DNA of 64,000 bases from CBDDFV01 sp965227335 (GTDB lineage: Bacteria; Planctomycetota; Phycisphaerae; Phycisphaerales; SM1A02). Where the stretch lies: positions 356,486-420,485 of the forward strand of contig CBDDFV010000002.1 of assembly GCA_965227335.1 (NCBI GenBank), read 5' to 3'. Of the stretch, positions 8,328 to 17,911 are shown piece by piece. The notes beneath the pieces were generated by a model that did no database searches, was not told the DNA's origin, and was given only the letters and a program-made list of their open reading frames with translations. A program made the translations under genes and the position numbers. The first letter of the stretch is position 1; each line of letters starts with the position of its first letter.

Positions 8328-9652
8328 TGCGTGAGATCATTCTCAACCTGCTCCACAACCTCGGCGGCAAGCGGGAAGTCGCCCGTTATCTCCGGGCGTA
8401 CACGGACGCGGGGGATCTGCGGTCGACGGTGGTGAAGGTCGGCGGCGCGTTGATCGAGAACAACCTCGAGGAGCTGGCGTCGTCGCTCGCGTTCCTGCGG
8501 CACCTCGGCATGTCGCCGGTGGTCGTGCACGGGGCCGGGCCGCAGCTGTCGCGGGAACTCGAAGCGCAGGGCGTGACGTGCGACTTCGTCGACGGCCTGC
8601 GGGTGACGACGCCGGAAGTGCTGGCCGCCGCCCACCGGATGTTCCTGCGCGAAGGCGGGCGCCTGACCGAGGCGATCGACGCCCATGGCGTGCGGGCGCG
8701 GCTGCTCCCCTCCGGCGTGCTCGAAGTGGAGCCGGACGATCCGGAGCGTCTCGGTCTCGTCGGGCGGATCTCCCGGGTGGACATGGCGCCGATTCGCGAC
8801 GCCCTCGCGGCGGGGTACATTCCGGTGCTGTCGCCGATGGGCGCGACCCGCGACGGGCAACTGCTCAACGTGAACGCGGACACCGCGGCCCGCGCCCTCG
8901 CGGAGACCCTGCGTCCCGAAAAGATCATCTTCCTCACCGAAACCGGCGGGATCCTCGACGCCCACGGCGCCATCATCTCCGCCGTCAACCTGACCGAGGA
9001 CGCGGATCGACTCGTCGAGACCGGAGCGGTGAGCGGCGGGATGGCCCGCAAGCTGACGGAGATCGGCGAACTGCTCGACGGGCTCCCCCCCCAGGCGTCG
9101 ATCTCGATCACCCGCCCCGCCCAGCTCGCGAAGGAGCTGTTCACGCACCAGGGCGGCGGGACGCTGGTCCGTCGCGGCGCGCCGATCCTGGTTCACGACA
9201 GCGCCGACGGACTCGATCTCGACCAGCTCCGCACCCTCATCGAGAGCGCGTTCCGACGGACGCTGCGCGATGACTACTTCGATACGGTGAGGGGGGCCGA
9301 GTTCCTGGTCGCCAAAGGCGCCGCCCTCGCCGTCATCACCACCGACGAACCCGCCCCATATCTCGACAAGTTCGCGGTCACCGCCGAAGCGCAGGGGGCC
9401 GGCCTCGGCGCTTCGCTCTGGGCGCGGATCGAAGCGCGACACCCACGGCTCTACTGGCGTTCGCGAGAAGACAACCGCATCAACGCGTGGTACATGCAAC
9501 ACGCCGACGGCATGCACCGGGCCGACGGATGGCTCGTCTTCTGGCGCGGGCTGAAGACGCGCGACGACATCGAAACGTGCATCGCGCAGGCGCTGGATCG
9601 CCCCCCGGCCTTCACGTCGCATCCGTCGGTGGAGGTGACCGTTGGCGCCTGA
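8324..9652 (+). CDS. argBA: Bifunctional N-acetylglutamate synthase/kinase
   Basis: 442 residues. The N-terminal amino acid kinase domain (about 30-285) has KVGGALIENN, VVHGAGPQLSRELE, VNADTAARALAE and ETGGILDAHG, as in N-acetylglutamate kinase. The C-terminal GNAT domain (about 295-440) has the NAGS signature LYWRSREDNRINAWY and DGWLVFWRGL. Such a fusion is known from Xanthomonas (about 447 residues) and makes and phosphorylates N-acetylglutamate, the first two steps of the pathway. It starts at ATG 8324 inside the argE stop (ATGA) with GGAG eight bases upstream. Feedback inhibition by arginine at the kinase domain is expected from the family, not seen directly. Confidence 0.92.
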   Translation: MMREIILNLLHNLGGKREVARYLRAYTDAGDLRSTVVKVGGALIENNLEELASSLAFLRHLGMSPVVVHGAGPQLSRELEAQGVTCDFVDGLRVTTPEVLAAAHRMFLREGGRLTEAIDAHGVRARLLPSGVLEVEPDDPERLGLVGRISRVDMAPIRDALAAGYIPVLSPMGATRDGQLLNVNADTAARALAETLRPEKIIFLTETGGILDAHGAIISAVNLTEDADRLVETGAVSGGMARKLTEIGELLDGLPPQASISITRPAQLAKELFTHQGGGTLVRRGAPILVHDSADGLDLDQLRTLIESAFRRTLRDDYFDTVRGAEFLVAKGAALAVITTDEPAPYLDKFAVTAEAQGAGLGASLWARIEARHPRLYWRSREDNRINAWYMQHADGMHRADGWLVFWRGLKTRDDIETCIAQALDRPPAFTSHPSVEVTVGA

Positions 9653-10625
9653 AACGAGCCCATCCCGAACCTTCGCCATCGGCGTCGTCGGCGCGCGGGG
9701 CTACGCCGGCGCGGAACTGCTCCGCATCATCGACGCGCATCCGAACTTCACGCTGGCGTTCGCGGCGTCGCGGGCGCGGGCGGGGGAGCCGGTCGTGGTC
9801 GGCGGCGGCGACAACGGCGCGTCGGAGCAGACGTACGTCAGCGCTGATCCCGAGGGCGTCGCACGTCGGGAGGCGGACGCCCTCGTGCTCGCCGCGCCGG
9901 ACGGCGCGAGCGATCCCTACGTCGACGCCGTCGACCGGATCGCCCCCGAGACCGTCATCGTCGATCTCTCCGCCGACCACCGCTTCGACGTCGCGTGGGC
10001 GTACGGCCTGCCGGAGCATCATCTCCACGATCTTCTCGGCGCGAAACGCATCGCCAACCCCGGCTGTTACGCGACCGCGATTCAGCTGGCGCTGTTCGCG
10101 CTGCTCCCTCATCTCGACCCGGCCCGCCCGCCCCATGCGTTCGGCGTGTCCGGGTATTCCGGCGCGGGGACCACGCCGTCGCCGCGCAACGATCCCGACC
10201 AGCTCGCCGACGGCGTGACCCCCTACCGACTCGTCGATCACAATCACGAGCGGGAGGTGACGCGTCATCTGCGCCGGCCCGTGCGGTTCTCGCCGCACGT
10301 CGCGCCGTTCTTTCGCGGGCTGACCGTCACGATCCAGGCGACGCTCCGCGAGCCGACGCCCGCGGAGACGATCGTCGGTTGGTACGAAGCGATGTACGCA
10401 ACTGCGCCGCTGGTGACGGTCGTCGGAACGGAGACGCCGCGGGTGCAGGACGCGGCGAACGATCCGGGCGCCTGTATCGGCGGGGTCACGATCGGCGGAC
10501 CGCAGGGACGGGACGTGGCCGCGGTCGCGACGCTGGACAATCTTCTCAAGGGCGCGTCGACGCAGGCGGTGCAGAATCTCAACGCCGCATTCGGCCTCGA
10601 TCCCGCCGTCGGAGTCCTGCCATGA
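9642..10625 (+). CDS. argC: N-acetyl-gamma-glutamyl-phosphate reductase
   Basis: 327 residues. It reduces N-acetylglutamyl phosphate to the semialdehyde with NADPH. GVVGARGYAGAELLR (14-28) is the dinucleotide-binding turn, NPGCYATA carries the catalytic Cys (C142), and SGYSGAGTTPSPR and HNHEREV complete the active site. The start is TTG at 9642: GGAGGTGA at 9631-9638 ends just upstream at correct spacing, and no ATG or GTG fits the N-terminus as well. It overlaps argBA by 11 bp and argH by 4 bp. Confidence 0.92.
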   Translation: MAPETSPSRTFAIGVVGARGYAGAELLRIIDAHPNFTLAFAASRARAGEPVVVGGGDNGASEQTYVSADPEGVARREADALVLAAPDGASDPYVDAVDRIAPETVIVDLSADHRFDVAWAYGLPEHHLHDLLGAKRIANPGCYATAIQLALFALLPHLDPARPPHAFGVSGYSGAGTTPSPRNDPDQLADGVTPYRLVDHNHEREVTRHLRRPVRFSPHVAPFFRGLTVTIQATLREPTPAETIVGWYEAMYATAPLVTVVGTETPRVQDAANDPGACIGGVTIGGPQGRDVAAVATLDNLLKGASTQAVQNLNAAFGLDPAVGVLP

Positions 10626-11929
10626 GCAGTCTGCTGTGGAACAAATCGGGCGTCGAAACCGACCCGGCGGTCATGACGTTTCTGGCCGGGACGGACGTGC
10701 TGCTCGATCGCGAGCTGTTTCCATTCGACCTTCGCGCCACCGCCGCCCACGCTCGCGGACTGGGTCGGCGCGGCTGGCTGACGGCGGACGAGGTTGATGC
10801 AATCGTGGGCGCGCTCGATGACCTCGGCCGGTTGTTCGCGGCCGGCGAGTTCGTCCTCGACGAGCGATTCGAGGACGGTCATTCGGCCATCGAGTCGTTC
10901 CTGACCGATCGGCTGGGCGCCGCCGGAGCACGGGTGCATCTCGGACGCAGTCGGAACGACCAGGTGCTCGTGGCCACGCGTCTGTACATGATCGACGCCC
11001 TGCAAGGCGTGCAGGCGACGCTCATCGAGAGCGCGCGGGCCGCCCTCGAGCGGGCGCGGACCCACGAGCACGACCCGATGCCGGGGTACACGCACCTGCA
11101 GCGGGCGACGCCGTCGAGCGTCGGACTGTGGATGGCGTCTTTCGCGGAGTCGTTCGCGGAGTCGGCGGACCTTGCGCGGCTGACGACGCGGTGGCTTGAT
11201 TCGTCGCCCCTCGGAACCGCGGCGGGATACGGCGTGAATCTCCCGCTCGACCGAGAGGGGGTCGCGTCGGAACTGGGGTTCAGCCGCCTGCAGATCAACC
11301 CGATGGCCGCCCAGGCGAGTCGCGGCAAGCACGAGGTCCAGGTGCTGAGCGTCCTCTGGCAGGCGTTGCAGGATGCGCGTCGACTCGCGTGGGATCTCTC
11401 GCTCTTCAGCACCGCGGAGTTCGGCTTCGTCCGCATGCCGGAGCACATGCTGACCGGGTCGTCGATCATGCCGAACAAGCGCAACCCCGACGTGGCGGAA
11501 GTCATGCGGGCGTCGTGTGCGACGGTGGCGGGTCGACTGACGGAAGTCCAGCAGATCCTCGGCCTGCCGAGCGGATACCACCGCGACCTGCAGCTCACCA
11601 AGCGGGCGCTCGTCGACGGCGTCGCTGCGACCCGTCAGACGCTGACGCTGCTGCCCGACATCCTGCGCGGCACGACGTTCGACCTCGAACGCATGCGGGC
11701 GGCGATCGATCCCGGTATGGCCGCGACGGATCGCGCCGTCGAACTCGCGGTCGACGGATTGCCGTTCCGGGAGGCGTACCGACAGGTGGCGGCGGAGCTC
11801 GCGTCCGGCGCGGGTCCCGCCGGCCGGTCCGCCGACGAAAGCCGCGCCGCCCGGGTGTCGCCGGGCGGCTGCGCGGATCTGCGTCTTGACGAACTCGCCG
11901 CGCGAATCGACGCGCTCGCGACGGACTGA
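10622..11929 (+). CDS. argH: Argininosuccinate lyase
   Basis: 435 residues. It splits argininosuccinate into arginine and fumarate, the last step of the pathway. Family motifs include HLGRSRNDQV, PGYTHLQRATPSS and the fumarase/ASL signature GSSIMPNKRNPD, which holds the catalytic Ser loop. The C-terminal tail has a Gly/Ala/Ser-rich insertion before the last helix (LRLDELAARIDAL), typical of a variable surface loop. The ATG at 10622 overlaps the argC stop as ATGA. It is the last gene of the operon; argD (the aminotransferase) is absent from it and must lie elsewhere. Confidence 0.94.
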   Translation: MSSLLWNKSGVETDPAVMTFLAGTDVLLDRELFPFDLRATAAHARGLGRRGWLTADEVDAIVGALDDLGRLFAAGEFVLDERFEDGHSAIESFLTDRLGAAGARVHLGRSRNDQVLVATRLYMIDALQGVQATLIESARAALERARTHEHDPMPGYTHLQRATPSSVGLWMASFAESFAESADLARLTTRWLDSSPLGTAAGYGVNLPLDREGVASELGFSRLQINPMAAQASRGKHEVQVLSVLWQALQDARRLAWDLSLFSTAEFGFVRMPEHMLTGSSIMPNKRNPDVAEVMRASCATVAGRLTEVQQILGLPSGYHRDLQLTKRALVDGVAATRQTLTLLPDILRGTTFDLERMRAAIDPGMAATDRAVELAVDGLPFREAYRQVAAELASGAGPAGRSADESRAARVSPGGCADLRLDELAARIDALATD

Positions 11930-11966
11930 TCGGTCGTCGCATCGAAAACGCGCTATGATCTCCGGC

Positions 11967-14966
11967 ATGATCCCCCGCCTGGATGTCGAACGATCGCTGC
12001 GGCCCGAACTGGCGCGATACGTGGAGCGGGTGCGGTCATCGGGGTACGAAGGCGAGATCACCGGGGCCTACGCCGCGCGGGTCGCGGTAAGCACGGACAA
12101 CAGCGTGTACCAGTTCACGCCGGAGGCGGTCGCGACCCCGCGCGGTCATGACGATGTCGTCCGGCTCCTGGCCCCGTTGGCGGACGACGAGTTCGCGTCG
12201 ATCACCGTCGCGCCGCGGGGCGGAGGGACGGGAACGAACGGACAGTCGCTGACGACGGGGATCATGGTCGACACGTCGCGGCATCTGAATCGTGTTCTCG
12301 ACCTCGACGCCTCCGGGCGACGGGCGCGGGTGCAGCCGGGCGTGACGCTGGACCAGTTGAACGACGCGGCGGGTCCGCACGGACTGATGTTCGCGCCGAC
12401 GGTGTCGACGAGCAATCGGGCGACGATCGGCGGGATGATCGCGACCGACGCGGCGGGGAAGGGATCCCGGATCTACGGCAAGACGAGCGGGCATCTGATC
12501 GAGTTGACGGTCGTGCTCGTCGGCGGCGACGTCTGCGTGAGCCGCGCACTCGACGCCGATGAACTCGAACGGATCTGCGGGCGGGAGGATGCCGTGGGTC
12601 GGCTCTACCGGACCGTTGCGTCGGCGACGGCCGAACACGTCGACGAGATCGATCGCGTCTTCCCGGATCTGACCCGCTACATGTCGGGCTACAACCTGAA
12701 GATGGTGCGCGACAATCCGGACGGGCGGTTCAATCTGAACTACCTGCTGGCGGGCTCGGAGGGCACGCTCGGGTTCACGACGGAGGCGCTGGTCCGGCTG
12801 ACGCCGATTCCGAAGCACACGAAGGTCGTGGTGCTGAAGTATGCATCGTTCGATGATGCGCTGGGGTCGGCGAAGGCGATTGCGCCGACCGAACCGGCGG
12901 CGGTCGAGACGATGGACGACAAGCTTCTCGATCTCGTGAAGACGGACGAGTCGTACCTGCCCGTGGCGCCCCGTCTCGAGAACGGCGCGGGCGCCGCCGC
13001 CGCGATCAACCTCGTCGAGTACGCGGGCGACGACGCGGCGGCGGTCGAAGGACAGGCCGCGGGGCTGGTGGCGACCGTCGAGGCGGCGCGAGGCGAGCCG
13101 GGGGCGCCGATCGGCGCGGCGGCGCTGGCCGATGAGACCGAAGCCGCCGCGTTCTGGGCGTTGCGCAAACGCTCGGTCGGACTGCTCGGCAATCTGCCCG
13201 GCCCGCGCAAGCCGCAGGCGTTCGTGGAAGACGCCGCGATCCCGCCGGAGAAGCTCCGCGACTTCGTCCGTGAGTTTCGCGCCCTGCTCGACGCCCATGA
13301 CCTCCGCTACGGCATGTTCGGCCATGTCGACGTCGGCGTCCTGCATGTCCGCCCGGCGCTCGATCTCAAGAACGACGAGGACGTCGCCCTCATCCGCACG
13401 ATCAGCGACGCATCCGCCGATCTCGTCCGACGGTACGGCGGCGTGCTGTGGGGCGAACACGGCAAGGGCGTGCGCGGCGAATTCAACGAGATGTTCTTCG
13501 GACCCACGCTGTATCGCGCGATGCGGGCGATCAAGGGCGCCGCCGACCCGCGCGGACAACTCAATCCGGGCAAGATCGCCGCCCCCCTCGAAAGCGAACA
13601 GACGCTGCTCACGATCGAGTCCACCACGCGCGGCGTCTTCGACCGCGAGATCGACGCCCCCCTGCTCGATCGCTTCGACGACGCCGTCCGCTGCAACGGC
13701 AACGCCCACTGCCACAGCGATAACCGACACGACATCATGTGCCCGTCGTGGAAGGAGACCCGCGACCGCATCCACACGCCGAAGGGCCGCGCCAGCCTCA
13801 TGCGCGAATGGCTGCGCCGACTGTCCCTCGCCGGGGCCGACTGGCGACCGGATACGCCGGGACGCACCAACTTCATCGCTCGACGGATCAATCAATGGCG
13901 CGGCGGCGACGACTTCTCGCACGAAGTGTACGACGCCATGCACGGGTGCCTGGCGTGCAAGGCGTGCGCCGGACAATGCCCGGTCAAGGTCGACGTGCCG
14001 GACTTCCGGGCCGAATTCCTGCAGGCGTACCACGATCGCTATCCGCGACGGCTTCGGGACCGCCTCGTCGGCGGACTGGAGTCCATGCTCCCGCGGACGG
14101 CGATCGCGCCCCGCGTGTCGAACACGCTGACGCAGCTGGGACCGGCCCGGCGATTGCTGCGCTCGATCGGACTCGTCGACGCTCCCCCGCTCGCGACGCC
14201 GACGCTGAAGCAACGCCTGCGTCGCGACCCCGCGCGTCGGTTCGATGTCGATTCCCTGAACGAACGCACGGTGGTGGTGCTGCAGGATGCGTTCACCACG
14301 TTCTACACGCCGGAAACCATTGTGGCGACGCTGGACGTGATTCGCGACCTCGGATTCAGGGCCGCGGTGGCCCCGTATTTTCCGAACGGCAAGGCGCTGC
14401 ACGTGAAAGGCTTCACGCGGAAGTTCGCCGCGGTCGCGAAACGCAACTCGCGCACGCTCGAACGGTACGCCGCGACCGGTGCGACGCTGATCGGTGTTGA
14501 TCCCGCGGTGACGTTGACGTATCGCGACGAGTATGTGAAGGCGGTGGGCGCGGGGACCTCGGTCCCGCCGGTGCGGATGCTGCAGGAGTGGCTGGGGGAG
14601 GTGGTCGGCGATCGACGGCCGGCGTCGAGCGGGCGGGATGTGCGTTTGCTTGGTCACTGCACGGAGCGGTCGGTCGCCCCGGCGTCGATGCGGGAGTGGA
14701 CCCGGGTGTTTGAAGCACTGGGCGCGACCTGCGAGATCGTGTCGGCGGGCTGCTGCGGCATGTGCGGGGCGTACGGGCACGAGGCGGAGCACGCCGCGCA
14801 GTCACGCGGGATCTACGATCGGAGCTGGGCGGTTCGCCTCGCCGAGCCGTTCGAGGGCGAGACGGTGACGACGGGGTACTCGTGTCGCGCGCAAGTGAAT
14901 CGCTTTGACGGGCGGGCGTTGCGGCACCCGATCGAGGTGGTGCGCGAACTGATCGATGAGACGTGA
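11967..14966 (+). CDS. FAD/Fe-S dehydrogenase, YdiJ-type (D-2-hydroxyglutarate dehydrogenase-like)
   Basis: 999 residues from ATG 11967 (MIPRLD, matching the YdiJ N-terminus); ATG 11955 is an alternative. The N-terminal half is an FAD_binding_4 domain with PRGGGTGTNGQSLT and STSNRATIGGMIATDAAGKG, followed by an FAD-oxidase C domain with HVDVGVLHVRP. The C-terminal half has two Fe-S segments, CNGNAHCHSDNRHDIMCPS and CLACKACAGQCPVKVD, and a CCG-like region (GHCTERSV, SAGCCGMCGAYGHEAE). Segments such as STDNSVYQ closely resemble E. coli YdiJ, known as a D-2-hydroxyglutarate dehydrogenase; D-lactate or another 2-hydroxyacid is possible. Probably membrane-associated, passing electrons to the quinone pool. 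Confidence 0.9.
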   Translation: MIPRLDVERSLRPELARYVERVRSSGYEGEITGAYAARVAVSTDNSVYQFTPEAVATPRGHDDVVRLLAPLADDEFASITVAPRGGGTGTNGQSLTTGIMVDTSRHLNRVLDLDASGRRARVQPGVTLDQLNDAAGPHGLMFAPTVSTSNRATIGGMIATDAAGKGSRIYGKTSGHLIELTVVLVGGDVCVSRALDADELERICGREDAVGRLYRTVASATAEHVDEIDRVFPDLTRYMSGYNLKMVRDNPDGRFNLNYLLAGSEGTLGFTTEALVRLTPIPKHTKVVVLKYASFDDALGSAKAIAPTEPAAVETMDDKLLDLVKTDESYLPVAPRLENGAGAAAAINLVEYAGDDAAAVEGQAAGLVATVEAARGEPGAPIGAAALADETEAAAFWALRKRSVGLLGNLPGPRKPQAFVEDAAIPPEKLRDFVREFRALLDAHDLRYGMFGHVDVGVLHVRPALDLKNDEDVALIRTISDASADLVRRYGGVLWGEHGKGVRGEFNEMFFGPTLYRAMRAIKGAADPRGQLNPGKIAAPLESEQTLLTIESTTRGVFDREIDAPLLDRFDDAVRCNGNAHCHSDNRHDIMCPSWKETRDRIHTPKGRASLMREWLRRLSLAGADWRPDTPGRTNFIARRINQWRGGDDFSHEVYDAMHGCLACKACAGQCPVKVDVPDFRAEFLQAYHDRYPRRLRDRLVGGLESMLPRTAIAPRVSNTLTQLGPARRLLRSIGLVDAPPLATPTLKQRLRRDPARRFDVDSLNERTVVVLQDAFTTFYTPETIVATLDVIRDLGFRAAVAPYFPNGKALHVKGFTRKFAAVAKRNSRTLERYAATGATLIGVDPAVTLTYRDEYVKAVGAGTSVPPVRMLQEWLGEVVGDRRPASSGRDVRLLGHCTERSVAPASMREWTRVFEALGATCEIVSAGCCGMCGAYGHEAEHAAQSRGIYDRSWAVRLAEPFEGETVTTGYSCRAQVNRFDGRALRHPIEVVRELIDET

Positions 14967-14994
14967 CCAGTCGCGGCAGGCGGAGGGACGGACG

Positions 14995-15558
14995 ATGACG
15001 GATCAGTCGACCATTCGGATGCTCAACGCGTCGGATCTCGATGTCTACATCCTCCATCTGGGTCGGACGCATCTCGAGTCCGGGCGCGACGGCGATCTGC
15101 CGCACGGTCCGTACCCGCGCGACGATCCGTTCGAGCCGAAGGAGCGGCGGGAGAAGTTCGAGAAGCGGTGGTCGACGCCGGTGGGCGAGCCGGGCTGGGG
15201 CCGGGCGTGGGGCGTTCTGCGGGCGGACGGCTCGTGCGTCGGCGGGGCGACGCTCGACGGATCGACGCTCGCCGCCATGCGTCATCGCGCGCGGGTCGGA
15301 CTGGGGGTGGAGCGGGCGCACCGGGGGAACGGGCGCGGCCTCGCCCTGATGGAGGCGGTCATCACCTGGGCCCGGGCCGAACCGGGACTCGACTGGCTCG
15401 ACCTCGGCGTGTTCGCCGGGAACGATGTTGCGCACCGGATGTATCAGCGGCTGGGCTTCTCCGAGACCGGACGCACGCCCGACCTGTTCCGCGTGGACGA
15501 ATGGTCGCTCGAGGACATATCGATGGTGCTGCCGGTGAGGGACCGGCCGATCGCCTGA
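14995..15558 (+). CDS. GNAT family N-acetyltransferase
   Basis: 187 residues from ATG 14995, with GGAGG (14982-14986) eight bases upstream. The acetyl-CoA region is VGLGVERAHRGNGRGLALMEAVITWAR, a variant of the Q/RxxGxG/A loop, followed by LDLGVFAGNDVAHRMYQRLGF, the usual GNAT beta5-alpha4 signature. The N-terminal half, which would set the acceptor, is not diagnostic. It follows the YdiJ-like gene by 28 bp and may be cotranscribed. Substrate unknown. Confidence 0.85.
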   Translation: MTDQSTIRMLNASDLDVYILHLGRTHLESGRDGDLPHGPYPRDDPFEPKERREKFEKRWSTPVGEPGWGRAWGVLRADGSCVGGATLDGSTLAAMRHRARVGLGVERAHRGNGRGLALMEAVITWARAEPGLDWLDLGVFAGNDVAHRMYQRLGFSETGRTPDLFRVDEWSLEDISMVLPVRDRPIA

Positions 15559-15772
15559 CGGAGACCCCGGGGCCCCGGACGACGATGAGGCGATTCACGT
15601 GAAATCGGATTTTGCTGGGTGTCCGCGGTCGGGGCGGGGTAGATTATCGGCCGAAGGAAGTGACGCTGCGGTTCGGATCGGACGGCGGCGGCGGGGACTC
15701 ATGTGGGGGCTCTCCGCATCTGACGCAGGGCTGGCCGACGCTCCGCAGGTCACCTGACCCAGTGGAGGCAGT

Positions 15773-17770
15773 ATGAAGATCGACTCTCGAAACTGTACGT
15801 GCGCGATTGGTGCGTGCGCGGCGATCGGCCTGCTGGTCGGCGCGGCGTCCGCCCAGGATTGCGGCGCGGGCGACGTCTCTGAAGTGGAGCTGTGCGGCGA
15901 GGATCTGAACGGCGGATGCAACGCCGCGCCGCCGTCGTTCCAGGACGTCGCGTGCGGCGACACGATCAACGGCACGGCGTGGGCGGACGAAGGTTCGCGC
16001 GACACGGACTGGTATCGCGTGGCGCTGCCGGATCCGGACGGCGACGGACAGGCGACGATCCGCGCGACGCTGTCGTCGGAGTTCCCCGGCGTGCTGTTCA
16101 TCATCGGCGGCATCGACGACTGCGACTCGACGATCATCACCACCGGCTTCTCGGGTCCCGGGTGCGCCGGCGGCGACGTCGCCACTGCGTGCCTGCCCGC
16201 GCCGGGCAACTACACCGTGTTCGTCTCGGTCGGCAATCCCGACGGCTCCGCCATCTTCGAGGGCTTCCCCTGCACCGGCGGACAGAACGACTACCTCGTC
16301 TCCGTTGAGTGCATCCAGGCCGGCGAACCGAACTCGGAGTGCATCGAGCTGGACCCCGATTGCATCGGCGCGGCGGGCGGCTGCGACCAGGCGAACGGAA
16401 CGCCCGGCTGTGACGATCCCGTCTGCTGCACGCTCGTGTGCGACTTCGACCCGTTCTGCTGCAACACCGAATGGGACGAGACCTGCGTCGAGGCGGCGGT
16501 CGCGCTGTGCGGCATCTTCGTCTACGAATGCAACAGCGGGGCCGGAGCGCCGGCCAACGACTGCTGCACCGACCCCATGCTGGTCATGCCCGGCGACACG
16601 GTCATGTTCGACACCACGAACGCCGCGACCGACGGACCCGAAGCGGAATGCGGCTCGACCGGCGGCGACGTGCAGGTGCACAACGACGTCTGGTACCTCA
16701 TCCAGGCCCCGGGCGACGGCCGGCTGACCGCCTCCGTCTGCGGCGCGGCGGACTTCGATACGAAGATCGCCGCCTACGACGCCGGCGACGGCGATCTCGA
16801 GTGCTCCCAGCTCATCAACGCGTTCCTCGCCTGCAATGAAGACTGCGCGACGGAGGACACCGCGTCCGAACTGAGCCTCGACGTCAGCGCGAACACCTTC
16901 TACCTGATCCGTCTCGGCGGCTTCGGCGGCGAAAGCGGAACCGGCGTCATCAGCTTCGACTTCAAGCAGATCCTCTGGGACACCGGTCCCAACCGCGCGC
17001 TCGTATTCAACGGCACGCTGACCAACCTCGGCTGGTCGTCGGGCAGCCCCAACGCAGCCCAGCCGGAACGCTGGACGGCCCAGGCGTTCACGCTCCCGCC
17101 GCTCCCTGACGGCGCCAGCGCGTGGAACATCTGCCAGCTCAACCCCAACGGTTTCGAACCCGCGGGCAATGTGAATGAGACCCTCGACTACATCGTGTGG
17201 TCGCGGACGGGAACGGATCAGCCCATCGACGGCGACCAGATCGTCAGCGGGTCCGTCCCGCTGCCGCTCCCGGTCGAAGATCTCGACGGCACGGCCGGCA
17301 ACCTGTGGCGCTACCCGATGTCGGTCGACTTCGATCTGCCGCCGGGCGACTACTGGCTGACCGTCTACGGCGCCAACACGACCGGGGAAGCCGCCAACTG
17401 GGCGTGGTTCTCCAACCCCGACTTCGGCATCAATGTGCTCGACGGTGCGGGCGATCCGTTCATGTGGCGCTCGGAGATGTTCCCGGCCCCCGGGTTCCTG
17501 ATGTACACGACGCCGCTCGTCGTGCAGGCGGACGGACTTGATCCGAACGACGTCTACAACGCCTCCTTCGAAGTGCTCGGCACGCCCGTCGAAGGCGCGC
17601 CGTGTCCGGCCGACCTCGACGGCAGCGGCGCCGTCGGACCCGGCGATCTCGCCATCCTGCTCGCCGCGTGGGGTCCGAACCCGGGCAACCCGGCGGACTT
17701 CAACGACGACGGCATGGTCGGCGCGGCGGACCTCGCGGCCCTGCTCGCCGCGTGGGGCGACTGCCCGTGA
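15773..17770 (+). CDS. Secreted Cys-rich protein with dockerin tail
   Basis: 665 residues. A signal peptide (ends near GAASAQ, residue 28) precedes about 100 residues resembling a pre-peptidase C-terminal beta domain (DTDWYRVALPDPDG...). Residues 190-245 carry a dense Cys module, with CDDPVCCTLVCDFDPFCC followed by WDETCVEAAVALC, a pattern I recall from planctomycete and myxobacterial secreted proteins. A second beta domain follows (QVHNDVWYLIQAPGDG...LIRLGGFGG). Residues 611-665 are two EF-hand-like dockerin repeats ending LLAAWGDCP. The start has GGAGG a few bases upstream. Extracellular or surface location inferred; ligand and function unknown. Confidence 0.82.
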   Translation: MKIDSRNCTCAIGACAAIGLLVGAASAQDCGAGDVSEVELCGEDLNGGCNAAPPSFQDVACGDTINGTAWADEGSRDTDWYRVALPDPDGDGQATIRATLSSEFPGVLFIIGGIDDCDSTIITTGFSGPGCAGGDVATACLPAPGNYTVFVSVGNPDGSAIFEGFPCTGGQNDYLVSVECIQAGEPNSECIELDPDCIGAAGGCDQANGTPGCDDPVCCTLVCDFDPFCCNTEWDETCVEAAVALCGIFVYECNSGAGAPANDCCTDPMLVMPGDTVMFDTTNAATDGPEAECGSTGGDVQVHNDVWYLIQAPGDGRLTASVCGAADFDTKIAAYDAGDGDLECSQLINAFLACNEDCATEDTASELSLDVSANTFYLIRLGGFGGESGTGVISFDFKQILWDTGPNRALVFNGTLTNLGWSSGSPNAAQPERWTAQAFTLPPLPDGASAWNICQLNPNGFEPAGNVNETLDYIVWSRTGTDQPIDGDQIVSGSVPLPLPVEDLDGTAGNLWRYPMSVDFDLPPGDYWLTVYGANTTGEAANWAWFSNPDFGINVLDGAGDPFMWRSEMFPAPGFLMYTTPLVVQADGLDPNDVYNASFEVLGTPVEGAPCPADLDGSGAVGPGDLAILLAAWGPNPGNPADFNDDGMVGAADLAALLAAWGDCP

Positions 17771-17841
17771 TGGTCTCGCGTCCCTGACACGCGATCCGAT
17801 CGCGTGATCACCTCCGCGACGCCTCGTGCGTCGCCCGACTC

Positions 17842-17876
17842 ACGACCCTCGTCCTGACGGACGGGGGTCGTCTTTT
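17842..17876 (+). terminator. Rho-independent terminator
   Basis: ACGACCCTCGTCC (17842-17854) pairs with GGACGGGGGTCGT (17859-17871) around a TGAC loop with one mismatch, followed by CTTTTT. It ends the transcript of the secreted Cys-rich protein gene and lies before the convergent VOC gene. Confidence 0.8.
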
Positions 17877-17911
17877 TGACCGCCCGCGCGGCCGACGCGA
17901 ATGACGCCCCG

